From assembly GCF_028369055.1 (NCBI RefSeq), contig NZ_JAQNCZ010000007.1:37202-101201 (forward strand): DNA of 64,000 bases, in the 5' to 3' direction. Under the pieces are notes generated by a model that did no database searches, was not told the DNA's origin, and saw only the letters and a program-made list of their open reading frames with translations. The DNA is from Cognatishimia sp. SS12 (GTDB lineage Bacteria; Pseudomonadota; Alphaproteobacteria; Rhodobacterales; Rhodobacteraceae). Positions 46,036 to 54,683 of this stretch are shown here, one piece after another; position 1 is the first letter of the stretch, and each line of letters begins with the position of its first letter. The position numbers were made by a program, and so were the translations under genes.

Positions 46036-46041
46036 CTAGGT

Positions 46042-46104
46042 GTCAAACTAAGAAGCGCTTTTAGCGCAGCAGCCCTCGAAACTTTGTTTTGGGGGTTTTC
46101 TTTT
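46042..46104 (+). ncRNA. Predicted antisense incompatibility RNA (ctRNA) of repABC
   Basis: Located between repB and repC on the strand opposite to them, as in characterised repABC plasmids, where a small counter-transcribed RNA limits repC expression and sets incompatibility. Evidence here: the promoter at 46007-46035 and a terminator whose arms (46073-46082 and 46086-46095) pair fully with G-U pairs, followed by TTTTCTTTT. The 5' end is estimated from the -10 box; length is about 60 nt. A short GCGCTTTTAGCGC stem lies inside it (46055-46067). Confidence 0.65.
46073..46104 (+). terminator. Terminator of the antisense RNA
   Basis: Ten-base arms CCCTCGAAAC and GTTTTGGGGG with a TTT loop, then TTTTCTTTT: a complete intrinsic terminator on the plus strand. 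Confidence 0.7.
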
Positions 46105-46132
46105 GCCCGTTTCTCCTTTTGTTGCTCGGTCC

Positions 46133-47095
46133 TCAGGTGTCTTCCGCTCGGTTCGCTTTTGTGAACTCGGCGTAAGATTTCTTGATTATGGTTTCGATAT
46201 TATCGTCCAGCCAGTCCGCAAAGGGCGCAGATACTCCACTGCGTTTGATCGAAATCGCAAGGGAACTTTGCGCAGATTTGACGGTCACGCCCTCTACAGG
46301 CGTGCTTTCGCGCGTTTGGCCTGGCCGGGCCCCGCGGCGGCTGATCTCTTTCAAAAGAATGTCCAGACGTTCGTCGGATGTGCTGCCCTGGAGTGCGCCT
46401 TTCAAAATCGCCAATGCGGCTACAGCGGTGATCTTTTGGGCGATAAACGCTTCGGCCAATGCGGTCCACTTTGGGCGGCCAGCCTTGGGGGCCGCTCCAA
46501 TCGCATCACCAACGTCATCTGGGATATTGTCCGTGACCTTCGTAAGGTGGGACAGGCCCGAGGCGGTCAAGTTCAGAACCTGTCGCGCGGTCTTGCTATC
46601 GTGCCCTGCGACCTTGATGACGGCGGCAAACCGCGCCTTTTCGTAAAACGAAAGGTTGCGCCGCGCGGCATTCTCAAGGCCTTTGGCCAGCAATGCGGTT
46701 GCATCATCCAGATCCTGAACGTTCGCCCGCACCTTGATGCCTAAATCCTGACAGGCGCGCAGGCGGCGGCGGCCATAGATGATCTCAAAGCGTCCCTGAA
46801 TATCAGACCGACGCACAAGGATGGGGACCTGTTGGCCGCCCTCCTCTATGCTGGATTTCAAGGCGTCAAACCCGTCGCCCTCATCCTCGGAGTTTACAGC
46901 TGTAAACCCATCAAGCCGATCCTTGGGCCCCCAGTCGTCGATCAAAGCCGGGTCCAATTCGCGGATGGCTGACAGCGACCCTTGCAGCGCGCCCAACGCT
47001 GGCGCGCTGGGTTGCGGACGCGGCGTTGCCTGTGCACCAGATTTTGCAATCGTTTTGGCGATGCCAGACAGATCGTGCAGTGATTTGCGTGCCAT
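46133..47095 (-). CDS. repB: Plasmid partition protein RepB (ParB family)
   Basis: A 320-aa centromere-binding protein. The ParB/Spo0J nuclease-like domain has QQVPILVRRSDIQGRFEIIY and GRRRLRACQDLGI, and ENAARRNLSFYEKARFA is the box II-like stretch; a helix-turn-helix follows (TASGLSHLTKV). It overlaps the repA stop by 1 bp (TAATG). A parS site lies within its own coding sequence at 46892-46907. Confidence 0.94.
   Translation of the reverse strand: MARKSLHDLSGIAKTIAKSGAQATPRPQPSAPALGALQGSLSAIRELDPALIDDWGPKDRLDGFTAVNSEDEGDGFDALKSSIEEGGQQVPILVRRSDIQGRFEIIYGRRRLRACQDLGIKVRANVQDLDDATALLAKGLENAARRNLSFYEKARFAAVIKVAGHDSKTARQVLNLTASGLSHLTKVTDNIPDDVGDAIGAAPKAGRPKWTALAEAFIAQKITAVAALAILKGALQGSTSDERLDILLKEISRRGARPGQTRESTPVEGVTVKSAQSSLAISIKRSGVSAPFADWLDDNIETIIKKSYAEFTKANRAEDT
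46892..46907. promoter_or_regulatory. parS centromere site inside repB
   Basis: GTTTACAGCTGTAAAC, a perfect 16-bp palindrome that fits the repABC parS pattern GTT-N2-C-N-GC-N-G-N2-AAC. It is in frame within repB (residues FTAVN). The identical sequence recurs at 48426-48441. Confidence 0.85.
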
Positions 47096-48279
47096 TAGTT
47101 ACGCCCCCATGCAGATAGGATCATAGTCTCGACCTCCTTGCCGACCGTATCCATGGAATCGCGCGCGCGATCATAGGTGGCGCGCGTCATCTCAGAGCGC
47201 ACGACTTCATAGATGGATTGCTTGAGCATGGTTGCGTCGCTGATAGCCGTGCTTTTTAGCGCGGTTGCTGCCATGACCCGATCAAGGAAGAGTGCCCGCA
47301 TGAATGAGCTGAGCTGCTGTGACGGAATATCCGTGGGCTCATCGCGGGTGATCAGGAACTTGAAATTATCGTAGTGCAGCATCGCCCCGGCGTCTTCGAT
47401 CACGCCCATGTAGGCCCCGGCGAGTTCCAGGAACTGCGCGGTCGATGACACATCCAGCATCGAAGGTGACAACGGCACCAGCAGCGAGGTCGCCGCCGCC
47501 ATTCCAGAGATGGTCAAAAACCCCAGCTGTGGCGGGCTGTCCATCAAGACGATGTCAAACTGGTCCTCAACATCATTCAGCGCATTGCGAATGCGGGTGA
47601 AAAACGGCTGATCCGAATTGGATTGAATGGCGGATTCTGTCTCAAACTCCGACAGCATCAGCCGCGAGGGGGCAAGCCAGATGCCCGGAAAATAGGTTTC
47701 CTGGATCACCTCCGACAGCGGCACCGGATCGTCATAGCGGATGGCATCATAGATGGTCATCCCATCAAACTCGATCTCAGGGCTGACGCCGCACATCGAG
47801 GTCAGCGACCCTTGCGGGTCAAGATCAATGGCCAGTACCCGATAGCCCTTTAGCGCGAGATAATGCGCCAAGTGGATCGTGGTTGTACTTTTGCTGCTGC
47901 CGCCTTTGAAATTCATCAGCTGCCAGATCTGCAGTTTTTCACCGGCGCGGCGGCCAGGGAGATAGCGTCCCTTTGTCCGTGAGGATTTTTCAAGAACGGC
48001 GCGTGCATTGCGAATCTCTTGCGCAGAATAGTGGCGGCGGCCGCTGCGGATATCCTGCGGTTCGGGCAAGGTGCCTTCGCTGTGCAATTTGCGCAGGAAC
48101 TGCCCAGAGACACCCAGCAGCTCTGCGGCTTCTGGCGCCGGGAAGCTGCGCAGGGATTTTGTGTTGTCTGGCGCGAATGCAGACAATAGATGTTCACGTA
48201 TTGCCGCGTTCAGACGTGAAGAAATATCCGTCGCCAACTCTGATGGTCGGTCGCTCTGGATAGGTGTCACGGGAATCAT
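47095..48279 (-). CDS. repA: Plasmid partition ATPase RepA (ParA family)
   Basis: A 394-aa ParA-type ATPase. An N-terminal helix-turn-helix (AAELLGVSGQFLRKLHSEG) precedes the deviant Walker A NFKGGSSKSTTTIHLA, with Walker B-like motifs VLAIDLDPQGSLTS and IVLMDSPPQLG. It drives plasmid segregation with RepB and represses the operon. It is the first gene of the leftward repABC operon, with a GGGG-type ribosome site. Confidence 0.95.
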   Translation of the reverse strand: MIPVTPIQSDRPSELATDISSRLNAAIREHLLSAFAPDNTKSLRSFPAPEAAELLGVSGQFLRKLHSEGTLPEPQDIRSGRRHYSAQEIRNARAVLEKSSRTKGRYLPGRRAGEKLQIWQLMNFKGGSSKSTTTIHLAHYLALKGYRVLAIDLDPQGSLTSMCGVSPEIEFDGMTIYDAIRYDDPVPLSEVIQETYFPGIWLAPSRLMLSEFETESAIQSNSDQPFFTRIRNALNDVEDQFDIVLMDSPPQLGFLTISGMAAATSLLVPLSPSMLDVSSTAQFLELAGAYMGVIEDAGAMLHYDNFKFLITRDEPTDIPSQQLSSFMRALFLDRVMAATALKSTAISDATMLKQSIYEVVRSEMTRATYDRARDSMDTVGKEVETMILSAWGRN

Positions 48280-48327
48280 TTAGTTGCCCCAATCTGCTCT
48301 ATATGGTCTTTTTTCTGCCACTTGGGG

Positions 48328-48357
48328 ATAAAAGCGATGATTCAGCGTCTAAGTCAA
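48328..48357 (-). promoter_or_regulatory. Predicted repABC promoter
   Basis: On the minus strand, TTGACT (48352-48357) and TTTTAT (48328-48333) with an 18-bp spacer, about 50-80 bp upstream of the repA start. A parS site lies about 70 bp further upstream. Confidence 0.5.
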
Positions 48358-48425
48358 TGAATTTCTGCCTATTTAGTGTCTACCGTAAGCTGGGCCGCAA
48401 CATAAGACACTTGTAAATACGCCAA

Positions 48426-48441
48426 GTTTACAGCTGTAAAC
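48426..48441. promoter_or_regulatory. parS centromere site upstream of repA
   Basis: GTTTACAGCTGTAAAC, identical to the copy in repB. It lies in the gap between the repA promoter and the MocA-like gene. RepB should bind it for partition. Confidence 0.85.
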
Positions 48442-48472
48442 TCTTCTGATCAGCGTAGAGTCGCGGTTTCAC

Positions 48473-49036
48473 TTAAGATGTCGCTGCCCGCAAATCAGCG
48501 AGGGTGTCGATATCGCAGCTCTCTTTGTCGGATATTTCCAGCAATGCATTTGGCGGTAAGTCGCGGGTTAAGGCGCGCGCGCCCTGGTCGCCCGAAATCT
48601 TGAGAGCGGCCTCAAATTGACTGGCAGGGATCGCAACCGGGGGCAGGGTGCGGTTGCGGTTTTGCGCGGCGGCGCAGCGGGACAGTGTTGAGAGATCGGC
48701 GACAGATCGGATGATCTCCGGGGTGATAAATGGCATGTCGCCCAGAACGATCACCGCGCAATCAAATTGATGTTCTTGGGCATAGGCCAGCCCCAGTTTC
48801 ACGCTGGCGCTCTGCGGCGCGTCATGGCCGGGGAGTGTCAGATGCGCCATGCCCAAGAGGGCAGGGGGCACACCGCCCGGTCGCACAACCGCAACCGCAT
48901 GGTCACATTCGGCCCCCAAAAGCGCAGCAGCGGCGTATTGCACCAGCGGGCGGCCGTTGAGATCGGCCAACAGCTTGTCTTGGCCGCCAAACCGGGAGGA
49001 GCGCCCAGCGGCCAGCAGTATCCCAATGGTTTTCAT
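48473..49036 (-). CDS. Molybdenum-cofactor cytidylyltransferase (MocA/MobA-like)
   Basis: A 187-aa nucleotidyltransferase. LLAAGRSSRFGGQDKLLADL is the NTP-binding loop, and VIVLGDMPFITPEI carries the metal-binding Asp. The LxAAGxSxRxG pattern with a QDK core is that of MocA, which adds CMP to molybdopterin for xanthine-dehydrogenase-type enzymes. The start at 49036 overlaps the transporter stop as ATGA. It may serve the molybdenum hydroxylase encoded 35 kb away on the same replicon. Confidence 0.82.
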   Translation of the reverse strand: MKTIGILLAAGRSSRFGGQDKLLADLNGRPLVQYAAAALLGAECDHAVAVVRPGGVPPALLGMAHLTLPGHDAPQSASVKLGLAYAQEHQFDCAVIVLGDMPFITPEIIRSVADLSTLSRCAAAQNRNRTLPPVAIPASQFEAALKISGDQGARALTRDLPPNALLEISDKESCDIDTLADLRAATS

Positions 49037-50244
49037 CACTCTCGCTCACATGGCTGCAACGGATGCCGTCTTTCTGATAGCACAATCTGCGTCGTGACCA
49101 GCGCCAAAATCCCGACAACCGCGATGATCGCAACCATGGGCAGGGCGGTGCCATCCACAAAGGGTTCGCTCAGGGCGATGGTGGTGCCCGTCAGCAAGAC
49201 CCGCAGCACCCCCATCCAAGAGGAGGCAAGCCCGGCGATGTCGCCGTTTTTTTCAAGCGCAAGGACGGTTGATGTGGGGACAATCACACCCTGCAGCCCA
49301 TAGGCAACAAAGAATGTGATCATGATCGCGACAAGGGATTGCAGGCCAAACGACAGCAGCAGCGTTAGCCCAAGCAGCAAGATTGCAAAGATCAAGGCGG
49401 TCGCTTTGATCACCCGCGGGATGCCAAACCTTTGCGCCAGCGGTGCCGCGATTCGGCTCGCGCAGAAAAACCCGACCCCGTTGAGGGCAAAGGCCACGCC
49501 GAATTGCATCTGTGTGAGGCCGAATTGACCGATGTAAACAAAGGAGGCGTTGGCAATGAAGACATAGAAGGTGGTCATGCTGCAGGCCCCCAAAACTGTC
49601 AGCCCCATGAAGAGCGGGTCCGTGAACAGCCGGCGTGTCCCGGCGAAGAAGGTACGCGGCGTGAAGCTGACGCGGTTCTGCTTGGGGAGGGTCTCGGGCA
49701 ATTTATAGGCTGTCAGGAAAAGGCAAAGAAAACCGAACACAGAGAGGACAAAGAATATTGTACGCCAGCCTCCGACCAGCAAAACGAGACTACCCAGCAA
49801 GGGCGCGAGCATGGGTGAAACGCTGATCAGCATCATCATAAGGCCGGTCAGCCTTGTCGCTTCAACCCCGGTATAGAGGTCGCGCACCACGGTTCGCGGC
49901 AAGATCACCGCGACAGCGCCGCCAAACCCCTGCAGAACACGGGCGAACGTCAGCAGTTCGATATTCGGGGCGAAGAATATCGCAAGCGTTCCTGTGATAT
50001 AAAGCGTCAGACCAAGGTAAAGCGGCGCCTTGCGCCCGAAATGGTCTGACAGTGGGCCGTAGATAAGTTGTGCGGGTCCGAAACCGAGCAAAAACGCTGT
50101 GATCGTCCAGTGCACCTCGCCGATGGAAGCGCCCAGCTCATCTGCAATGGCGGGCAGGGCAGGGAGGTACATGTCGATCGTCAGCGGGCCGACCAAAGAT
50201 ATGAGTCCAAGCGTGACGGCAATTCGGGTAAATGAATGTTGCAT
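49036..50244 (-). CDS. MFS transporter, Bcr/CflA type
   Basis: A 402-aa, 12-helix major facilitator. LISLVGPLTIDMYLPALPAI in helix 1 is the hallmark of the Bcr/CflA drug-efflux group, with YGPLSDHFGRKAPLYLGL as the MFS signature loop. Start 50244 has an AAAGG site; the frame extends upstream without similarity. Substrate unknown (multidrug or sulfonamide-like efflux by family). Confidence 0.9.
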   Translation of the reverse strand: MQHSFTRIAVTLGLISLVGPLTIDMYLPALPAIADELGASIGEVHWTITAFLLGFGPAQLIYGPLSDHFGRKAPLYLGLTLYITGTLAIFFAPNIELLTFARVLQGFGGAVAVILPRTVVRDLYTGVEATRLTGLMMMLISVSPMLAPLLGSLVLLVGGWRTIFFVLSVFGFLCLFLTAYKLPETLPKQNRVSFTPRTFFAGTRRLFTDPLFMGLTVLGACSMTTFYVFIANASFVYIGQFGLTQMQFGVAFALNGVGFFCASRIAAPLAQRFGIPRVIKATALIFAILLLGLTLLLSFGLQSLVAIMITFFVAYGLQGVIVPTSTVLALEKNGDIAGLASSWMGVLRVLLTGTTIALSEPFVDGTALPMVAIIAVVGILALVTTQIVLSERRHPLQPCERE

Positions 50245-50596
50245 AAGAACCTTTGCGCGCAGGAAAATTGGCCGGTCGCGCAGCCGGGCAAGATCGGCCT
50301 TTTGATCCAAACGAATGCGCAAGCGCGCGCAATGGCGGCGATCCCGATTCGGATTTGACGTTGGAGGCAGGGTTTTTGTATCGACAAATTTATAAATTGT
50401 CGACAAAATGAAAAGGGATCGGAGTTCCTTATATTGTGTTTGCGGCGGCAGAGCGTCCGCATTGGACCGACGCGGGGGCGAAGTTTTCTAATGCGAGGCT
50501 CTTTACCTCAGAGCCGCAAATGTCTATCTAAACATAATATGAATAGCATTGGCGATGCTGATGGCAACAAGGATGGCAAAATTCGTGACGAAAACC
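50245..50596. promoter_or_regulatory. Divergent promoter region, efflux pump / aldehyde dehydrogenase operon
   Basis: A 352-bp gap. It holds an operator-like inverted repeat (50381-50403) and presumably both promoters. No gene was seen. Confidence 0.55.
50381..50403. promoter_or_regulatory. Inverted repeat TCGACAA-N9-TTGTCGA
   Basis: Perfect 7-bp arms TCGACAA (50381-50387) and TTGTCGA (50397-50403) around an AT-only spacer, upstream of the aldehyde dehydrogenase/dehydratase/lactonase operon. The half-site with its two flanking bases (TATCGACAAA) also occurs at 8515-8524 and, inverted, at 38027-38036. Confidence 0.5.
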
Positions 50597-52018
50597 ATGA
50601 AAATGTATATCGGCGGGCAATTGGTGGATGGCGAAGGCCAGGTAGATGTCATCAACCCTGCGACCGAGGAAGTCTATGCAACCGTGCAGGCGGCAGGGCT
50701 GAATGATGTGCAATCTGCGCTGGAAGCGGCGCAGGCGGCAGCGCCCTCATGGGGCAACACGCCCATTGCCGAACGCCAGGCCTGGATGCTGAAACTGCGC
50801 GACGCTGTGCTGGAAAACGAAGAGATGCTGCGCGACTGCATCCACCAGGAAATGGGCAAGCCATGGGGCGGCACGCAAGAGGATTTTGATCTGCTTGAGC
50901 GGTCGCTGAAATTCTACGCCGAGGAAATTCAGCGGGTGCACGATGAAACGCTCGCGGATCGCGAAGGCACCCATGAACACAAGATCGTCTATGAACCTGT
51001 GGGCGTTGCGGTTGCCTATCTGGCGTGGAACTTCCCGCTCTTGAACCTGGCCTATAAGATCGGGCCCGCGATGGCGGCCGGTTGCCCGATCATCATTCGC
51101 CCCTCTGCGGCCACGCCGGTTTCGGCCTATGCGGTTGGCGAACTATGCGCCAAGATCGGGTTGCCTGCCGGGGTGGTGAATATTCTGACAACCGATGGCT
51201 ATGCGCCGTCGGATGCTTTGGCGTCCTCGACGATCCCGAATTTGATCACGCTGATCGGCTCGACCAACACAGGCAAACACCTGATGAAAGTCGGCGCGAC
51301 CTCGATCAAGTCGTATTCTATGGAACTGGGCGGCAACGCGCCGGTGCTGATTTACAAAGACGCCGATCTTGATCTTGCGGCTGACATTGTATCGACCGTG
51401 AAATTCAACAATGCCGGTCAGATCTGCGTCAGCCCGAACCGCGTGTTCGTGGAAGAAGAGGTCTATGACGCCTTCCGCGCCAAAGTGGTGGAACGGGCGC
51501 ATTCGGCCAAGGTTGGCTTTGACAAGACCCAGGATATTTTGACCGGCCCAATGATTGACGGGCGCGCTTGGTCGCGGGTGAAGGGGCTGATCGACGGGGC
51601 TGTCGCAGACGGTGCCAGCCTGCTTGCAGGTGGGGATCGTCCGGCAGGGCTGGAGAAAGGTCACTACCTTGCGCCCACCGTTCTGGACGGCGTGACGCAG
51701 GATATGCAGATCTACAAGGACGAGATCTTTGGCCCGGTGATCAGCTTGATCCCATTCAGCGACCGCGACGAGGTTGTCGAGCGAGCCAATGACGGGGAAG
51801 AGGGCGGTCTGTCGTCTTATATCTTCACCGCAGATCTGGACCTGGCCAACCGTGTGGCCAAGCAGCTGCGCTATGGCGAGGTGCAGATCAACGGCGTGAA
51901 ATACGACATTTACCTGCCGCATGGCGGCATTGGGCAATCCGGCATTGGCCATGACTGCTCGCGCCTCGCGCTCAATGATTATCTGGTCGTGAAACGTGTT
52001 TCGCGCGGTTTGGTGTAG
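50597..52018 (+). CDS. Aldehyde dehydrogenase
   Basis: About 473 aa: MKMYIGGQLVDGEGQVDVIN, GVAVAYLAWNFPLLNLAYKI, general-base Glu in SMELGGNAPVLIY, catalytic Cys in NNAGQICVSPNRVFV. The start is uncertain: ATG 50597 gives the usual N-terminus, but ATG codons at 50549-50573 are in frame. It is the first gene of an operon with a sugar-acid dehydratase and a lactonase, so it probably oxidises the terminal semialdehyde or lactaldehyde of a sugar pathway. Confidence 0.87.
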   Translation: MKMYIGGQLVDGEGQVDVINPATEEVYATVQAAGLNDVQSALEAAQAAAPSWGNTPIAERQAWMLKLRDAVLENEEMLRDCIHQEMGKPWGGTQEDFDLLERSLKFYAEEIQRVHDETLADREGTHEHKIVYEPVGVAVAYLAWNFPLLNLAYKIGPAMAAGCPIIIRPSAATPVSAYAVGELCAKIGLPAGVVNILTTDGYAPSDALASSTIPNLITLIGSTNTGKHLMKVGATSIKSYSMELGGNAPVLIYKDADLDLAADIVSTVKFNNAGQICVSPNRVFVEEEVYDAFRAKVVERAHSAKVGFDKTQDILTGPMIDGRAWSRVKGLIDGAVADGASLLAGGDRPAGLEKGHYLAPTVLDGVTQDMQIYKDEIFGPVISLIPFSDRDEVVERANDGEEGGLSSYIFTADLDLANRVAKQLRYGEVQINGVKYDIYLPHGGIGQSGIGHDCSRLALNDYLVVKRVSRGLV

Positions 52019-52027
52019 GAGTACGGC

Positions 52028-53197
52028 ATGAAGATTACCAAAATCACCAGCCACGTTCTGCAATGTGATATGCCCGAAGAACTGGGCTATTCGCAGCAAT
52101 ATTACGCCAAGCGCACCGCCCATATTGTTGAGGTGGAAACCGACGAAGGCATCACCGGCTGGGGCGAATGCTTTGGGCCGGGCAATGTTGCCATTGCCAA
52201 CAAGACCATCGTTGAAAAAGTGATCCAACCGCTTGTTCTGGGCATGGATGCGCTTGATCGCGATGTGATTTGGCACAAGGTTTATAACCTGCTGCGCGAT
52301 CACGGGCAGAAAGGCATGCCGCTGCAATCACTCTCTGGCGTGGATATTGCGCTGTGGGACATCGCGGGCAAGGCCGCCGGGCTACCGATTCACAAGCTGA
52401 TCGGCGGCGCGCATCGCAGTAAGGTCAAGGCCTATGGCTATGGCATGATGCTGAAACGCGAAAGCGCGGCGGATCACGTGGCGCGATTTGTGGACGAAGC
52501 GGCGGCCATCCGCGACATGGGCTTTGCGGCGACCAAGATGAAGCTTGGCCTTGGTCCGAAAGACGATGTGAAACTGGCCGAGGCCGTGCGCAAGGGCGTT
52601 GGCGATGATTTCGATTTCATGGCGGACGCGAACCATGCCTATAACACCTCTGATGCGTTTTACGTTGGCGAGGCGCTTGGCGATTTGGGGGCCTATTGGT
52701 TTGAAGAACCGATCGCGCCCGAAGATCTGGATGGCTACCGCGAGCTGCGAGCCCGGCTGAAGGTCAACATTTCCGGCGGCGAAGCTGAATTTAACCGCTG
52801 GGGCTGGCGCAGCCTCTTGGAATCCCGCGGTCTGGACATCGCCCAACCCGAAGTTTGCGCTTTGGGCGGGATTACCGAATATCTGCGGGTTCTGGCGCTT
52901 TGCCACGCGCATTTCACCCCGGTTGTAAACCATGTCTGGGGCTCTGCGGTGGCTGTGGCGACCAATTTGCAGCTGCTGGCAGCAATGCCGCCCATGCCCG
53001 GCGGGTTGTTCCCACGTGAGCCGCTGCTTGAATTTGACACCACGGAAAACCGTTTCCGCGACCATCTCTTGGCAGAACCGCTGGATATTCAGGGGCAGGT
53101 GGCCTCGCAGGATGGGTATATCAACATTCCGACCAAGCCCGGCATCGGGGTTGAGCCGGACCGCGATTTCCTCGCGACCTATGCGCTTGATCTCTAA
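52028..53197 (+). CDS. Mandelate racemase-family sugar-acid dehydratase
   Basis: A 389-aa enolase-superfamily enzyme. Unlike the two at 16.5-19.2 kb it has the Lys pair TKMKLG with metal ligands DANHAY, YWFEEPIAPED and GGEAEFNR, and a late histidine in VVNHVWGSAVAVA, i.e. the mandelate-racemase subgroup. The AGGAG ribosome site is 6 bases before the ATG. Between an aldehyde dehydrogenase and a lactonase, dehydration of an aldonate is the likely reaction. Confidence 0.87.
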   Translation: MKITKITSHVLQCDMPEELGYSQQYYAKRTAHIVEVETDEGITGWGECFGPGNVAIANKTIVEKVIQPLVLGMDALDRDVIWHKVYNLLRDHGQKGMPLQSLSGVDIALWDIAGKAAGLPIHKLIGGAHRSKVKAYGYGMMLKRESAADHVARFVDEAAAIRDMGFAATKMKLGLGPKDDVKLAEAVRKGVGDDFDFMADANHAYNTSDAFYVGEALGDLGAYWFEEPIAPEDLDGYRELRARLKVNISGGEAEFNRWGWRSLLESRGLDIAQPEVCALGGITEYLRVLALCHAHFTPVVNHVWGSAVAVATNLQLLAAMPPMPGGLFPREPLLEFDTTENRFRDHLLAEPLDIQGQVASQDGYINIPTKPGIGVEPDRDFLATYALDL

Positions 53198-53209
53198 GGG
53201 GCGCGTGAC

Positions 53210-54076
53210 ATGAAGACTGCGATTTGTGTTGATCCGGTGAAATCCCGTTGCGGCGAAGGCCTGCTTTGGGATGAAACGCGCGGCCTGCTCTGGTGGGTTG
53301 ATATTGCGGCCCACACCTTGTGCAGCCACGCACCCGGCACGGGCGTCAATCGCAAGATTGCCATGCCCGGGCTGATCAGCGCGCTGGCCCTGCACGAGAG
53401 CGGTCGTCTGCTGATTGCCACCAAATCCGGCCTTGGCTGGGTCGATCCTGATAGTGGCGCGGTCAGCGTGTTCGATTGCCCTGAGCCGGACAAACCTTTC
53501 AGCCGGCCCAACGATATGGCTGTGGATCAAGAGGGCGCTTTGTGGCTCGGCACGATGTCCGAAGGCGCGAAAGGCCCGTTTGGTGCCCTGTACCGCTATG
53601 GGGCAGGGGGGCGAGATACCGCCCTGAGCGAAACGACAATTTCCAACGGATTGGATTGGTCGCCAGATGGATCGCGGTTCTATTTTATCGACAGTGTTCC
53701 GGGGCGGATCTGGCTTTACACCCAGGATGAATGGTCGATCTTGCGCACCTGCGATGAGGATTTTGGCCGCCCTGACGGGATGTGCGTTGATTCTGCTGGC
53801 ACGCTTTGGGTTGCCATCTGCAACAAGGGCTGCGTTCTGGGCCTCGACCAAGATGGCAATGTGATCGACAAGATCGAGATCCCTTGCCGGATCGTGACCA
53901 ACTGTGCATTTGGCGGGGCTGATCTTTCCACCCTCTATGTCACAACCGGCACATTTGACCTGTCTCCAGAAGAGATGGTCGAGCAGCCTTACTCTGGCGG
54001 CTTGTTTGCGGTGCAGATGGATGTGCCAGGGAAACTGCCGAACACGGCCAAATGGCCGGAGATCCCGCAGGGCTAG
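53210..54076 (+). CDS. SMP-30/gluconolactonase-family lactonase
   Basis: A 288-aa six-bladed beta-propeller lactonase. Metal ligands are seen as E16 (CGEGLLWDE), the Asn in SRPNDMAVDQEG, the Asn in ISNGLDWSPDG and the Asp in GRPDGMCVDSAG. It would open a sugar lactone to the acid used by the adjacent dehydratase; an L-arabinolactonase-like role is possible. It is 12 bp after the dehydratase gene. Confidence 0.88.
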   Translation: MKTAICVDPVKSRCGEGLLWDETRGLLWWVDIAAHTLCSHAPGTGVNRKIAMPGLISALALHESGRLLIATKSGLGWVDPDSGAVSVFDCPEPDKPFSRPNDMAVDQEGALWLGTMSEGAKGPFGALYRYGAGGRDTALSETTISNGLDWSPDGSRFYFIDSVPGRIWLYTQDEWSILRTCDEDFGRPDGMCVDSAGTLWVAICNKGCVLGLDQDGNVIDKIEIPCRIVTNCAFGGADLSTLYVTTGTFDLSPEEMVEQPYSGGLFAVQMDVPGKLPNTAKWPEIPQG

Positions 54077-54110
54077 CCCTGTGACCAAGATTTTGACAAC
54101 GCGGCGCGCC

Positions 54111-54596
54111 TTAGTGTTCGCCGCGTTGTGAAATGGCCTGCAGCAGATCCAGCAGTATTTCGTAGTTCTCAGGGCCAAGCCGCTCTTTGAAGCCATTTAC
54201 GATGCCCAGGGCGACATCCTTGTTTGCTTCGATCATGGCGTGACCCGCGTCGGTCAGCGACAAGGTTTGGCGGCGCCCGTCCGTTTCGTCTTTGACACGG
54301 GTGATCAGCCCGTTTTCGCACATACGTTTCACAATGCGCGTCAGGCTTGGCATCATCAGCCCCGCGTGTTCGGACACTTCGGTGGCATCTTGCGGGCCGT
54401 ATTCGGCCAGCACACGCAAAACCCGCCATTGCTGTTCGGTCAGACCAGATTCCAGCAGCATGGCGCGGATCGGGCTCATAACGGATTCGCGCGCGCGCAT
54501 AAGCGCGATTGGCAGCGATCGGTTTGGGGATGGCAAACGATTTTCCACGGGGCCCACTCTGGAATATTCTCTCTCGAATTCCATATTAGATAACAT
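54111..54596 (-). CDS. hpaR: MarR-family repressor, HpaR-like
   Basis: A 161-aa MarR regulator. SLPIALMRARESVMSPIRAM and LTEQQWRVLRVLAEYGPQDA are characteristic of HpaR; the recognition helix and wing are MPSLTRIVKRMCENGLITRV and KDETDGRRQTLSLT. It is divergent from hpaFED and should repress it until a homoprotocatechuate-type compound binds. Start 54596 or 54584; neither has a clear ribosome site, and the former begins within the palindrome at 54591. Confidence 0.88.
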   Translation of the reverse strand: MLSNMEFEREYSRVGPVENRLPSPNRSLPIALMRARESVMSPIRAMLLESGLTEQQWRVLRVLAEYGPQDATEVSEHAGLMMPSLTRIVKRMCENGLITRVKDETDGRRQTLSLTDAGHAMIEANKDVALGIVNGFKERLGPENYEILLDLLQAISQRGEH

Positions 54597-54669
54597 GTTA
54601 ATATTGTGTTTGCAATATTTGCATTGACTCTGTCAGTTTGTGCGCATAGATGGTAGTTACTTAACATGT
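54591..54669. promoter_or_regulatory. hpaR/hpaF divergent promoter with TAACATGTTA-type sites
   Basis: TAACATGTTA (54591-54600) is a perfect 10-bp palindrome at the hpaR start. TTAACATGT (54661-54669), 15 bp before hpaF, repeats its core. Two such sites flanking the divergent promoters suit a MarR-type repressor. Confidence 0.55.
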
Positions 54670-54683
54670 GAAGGAATGAAGCC

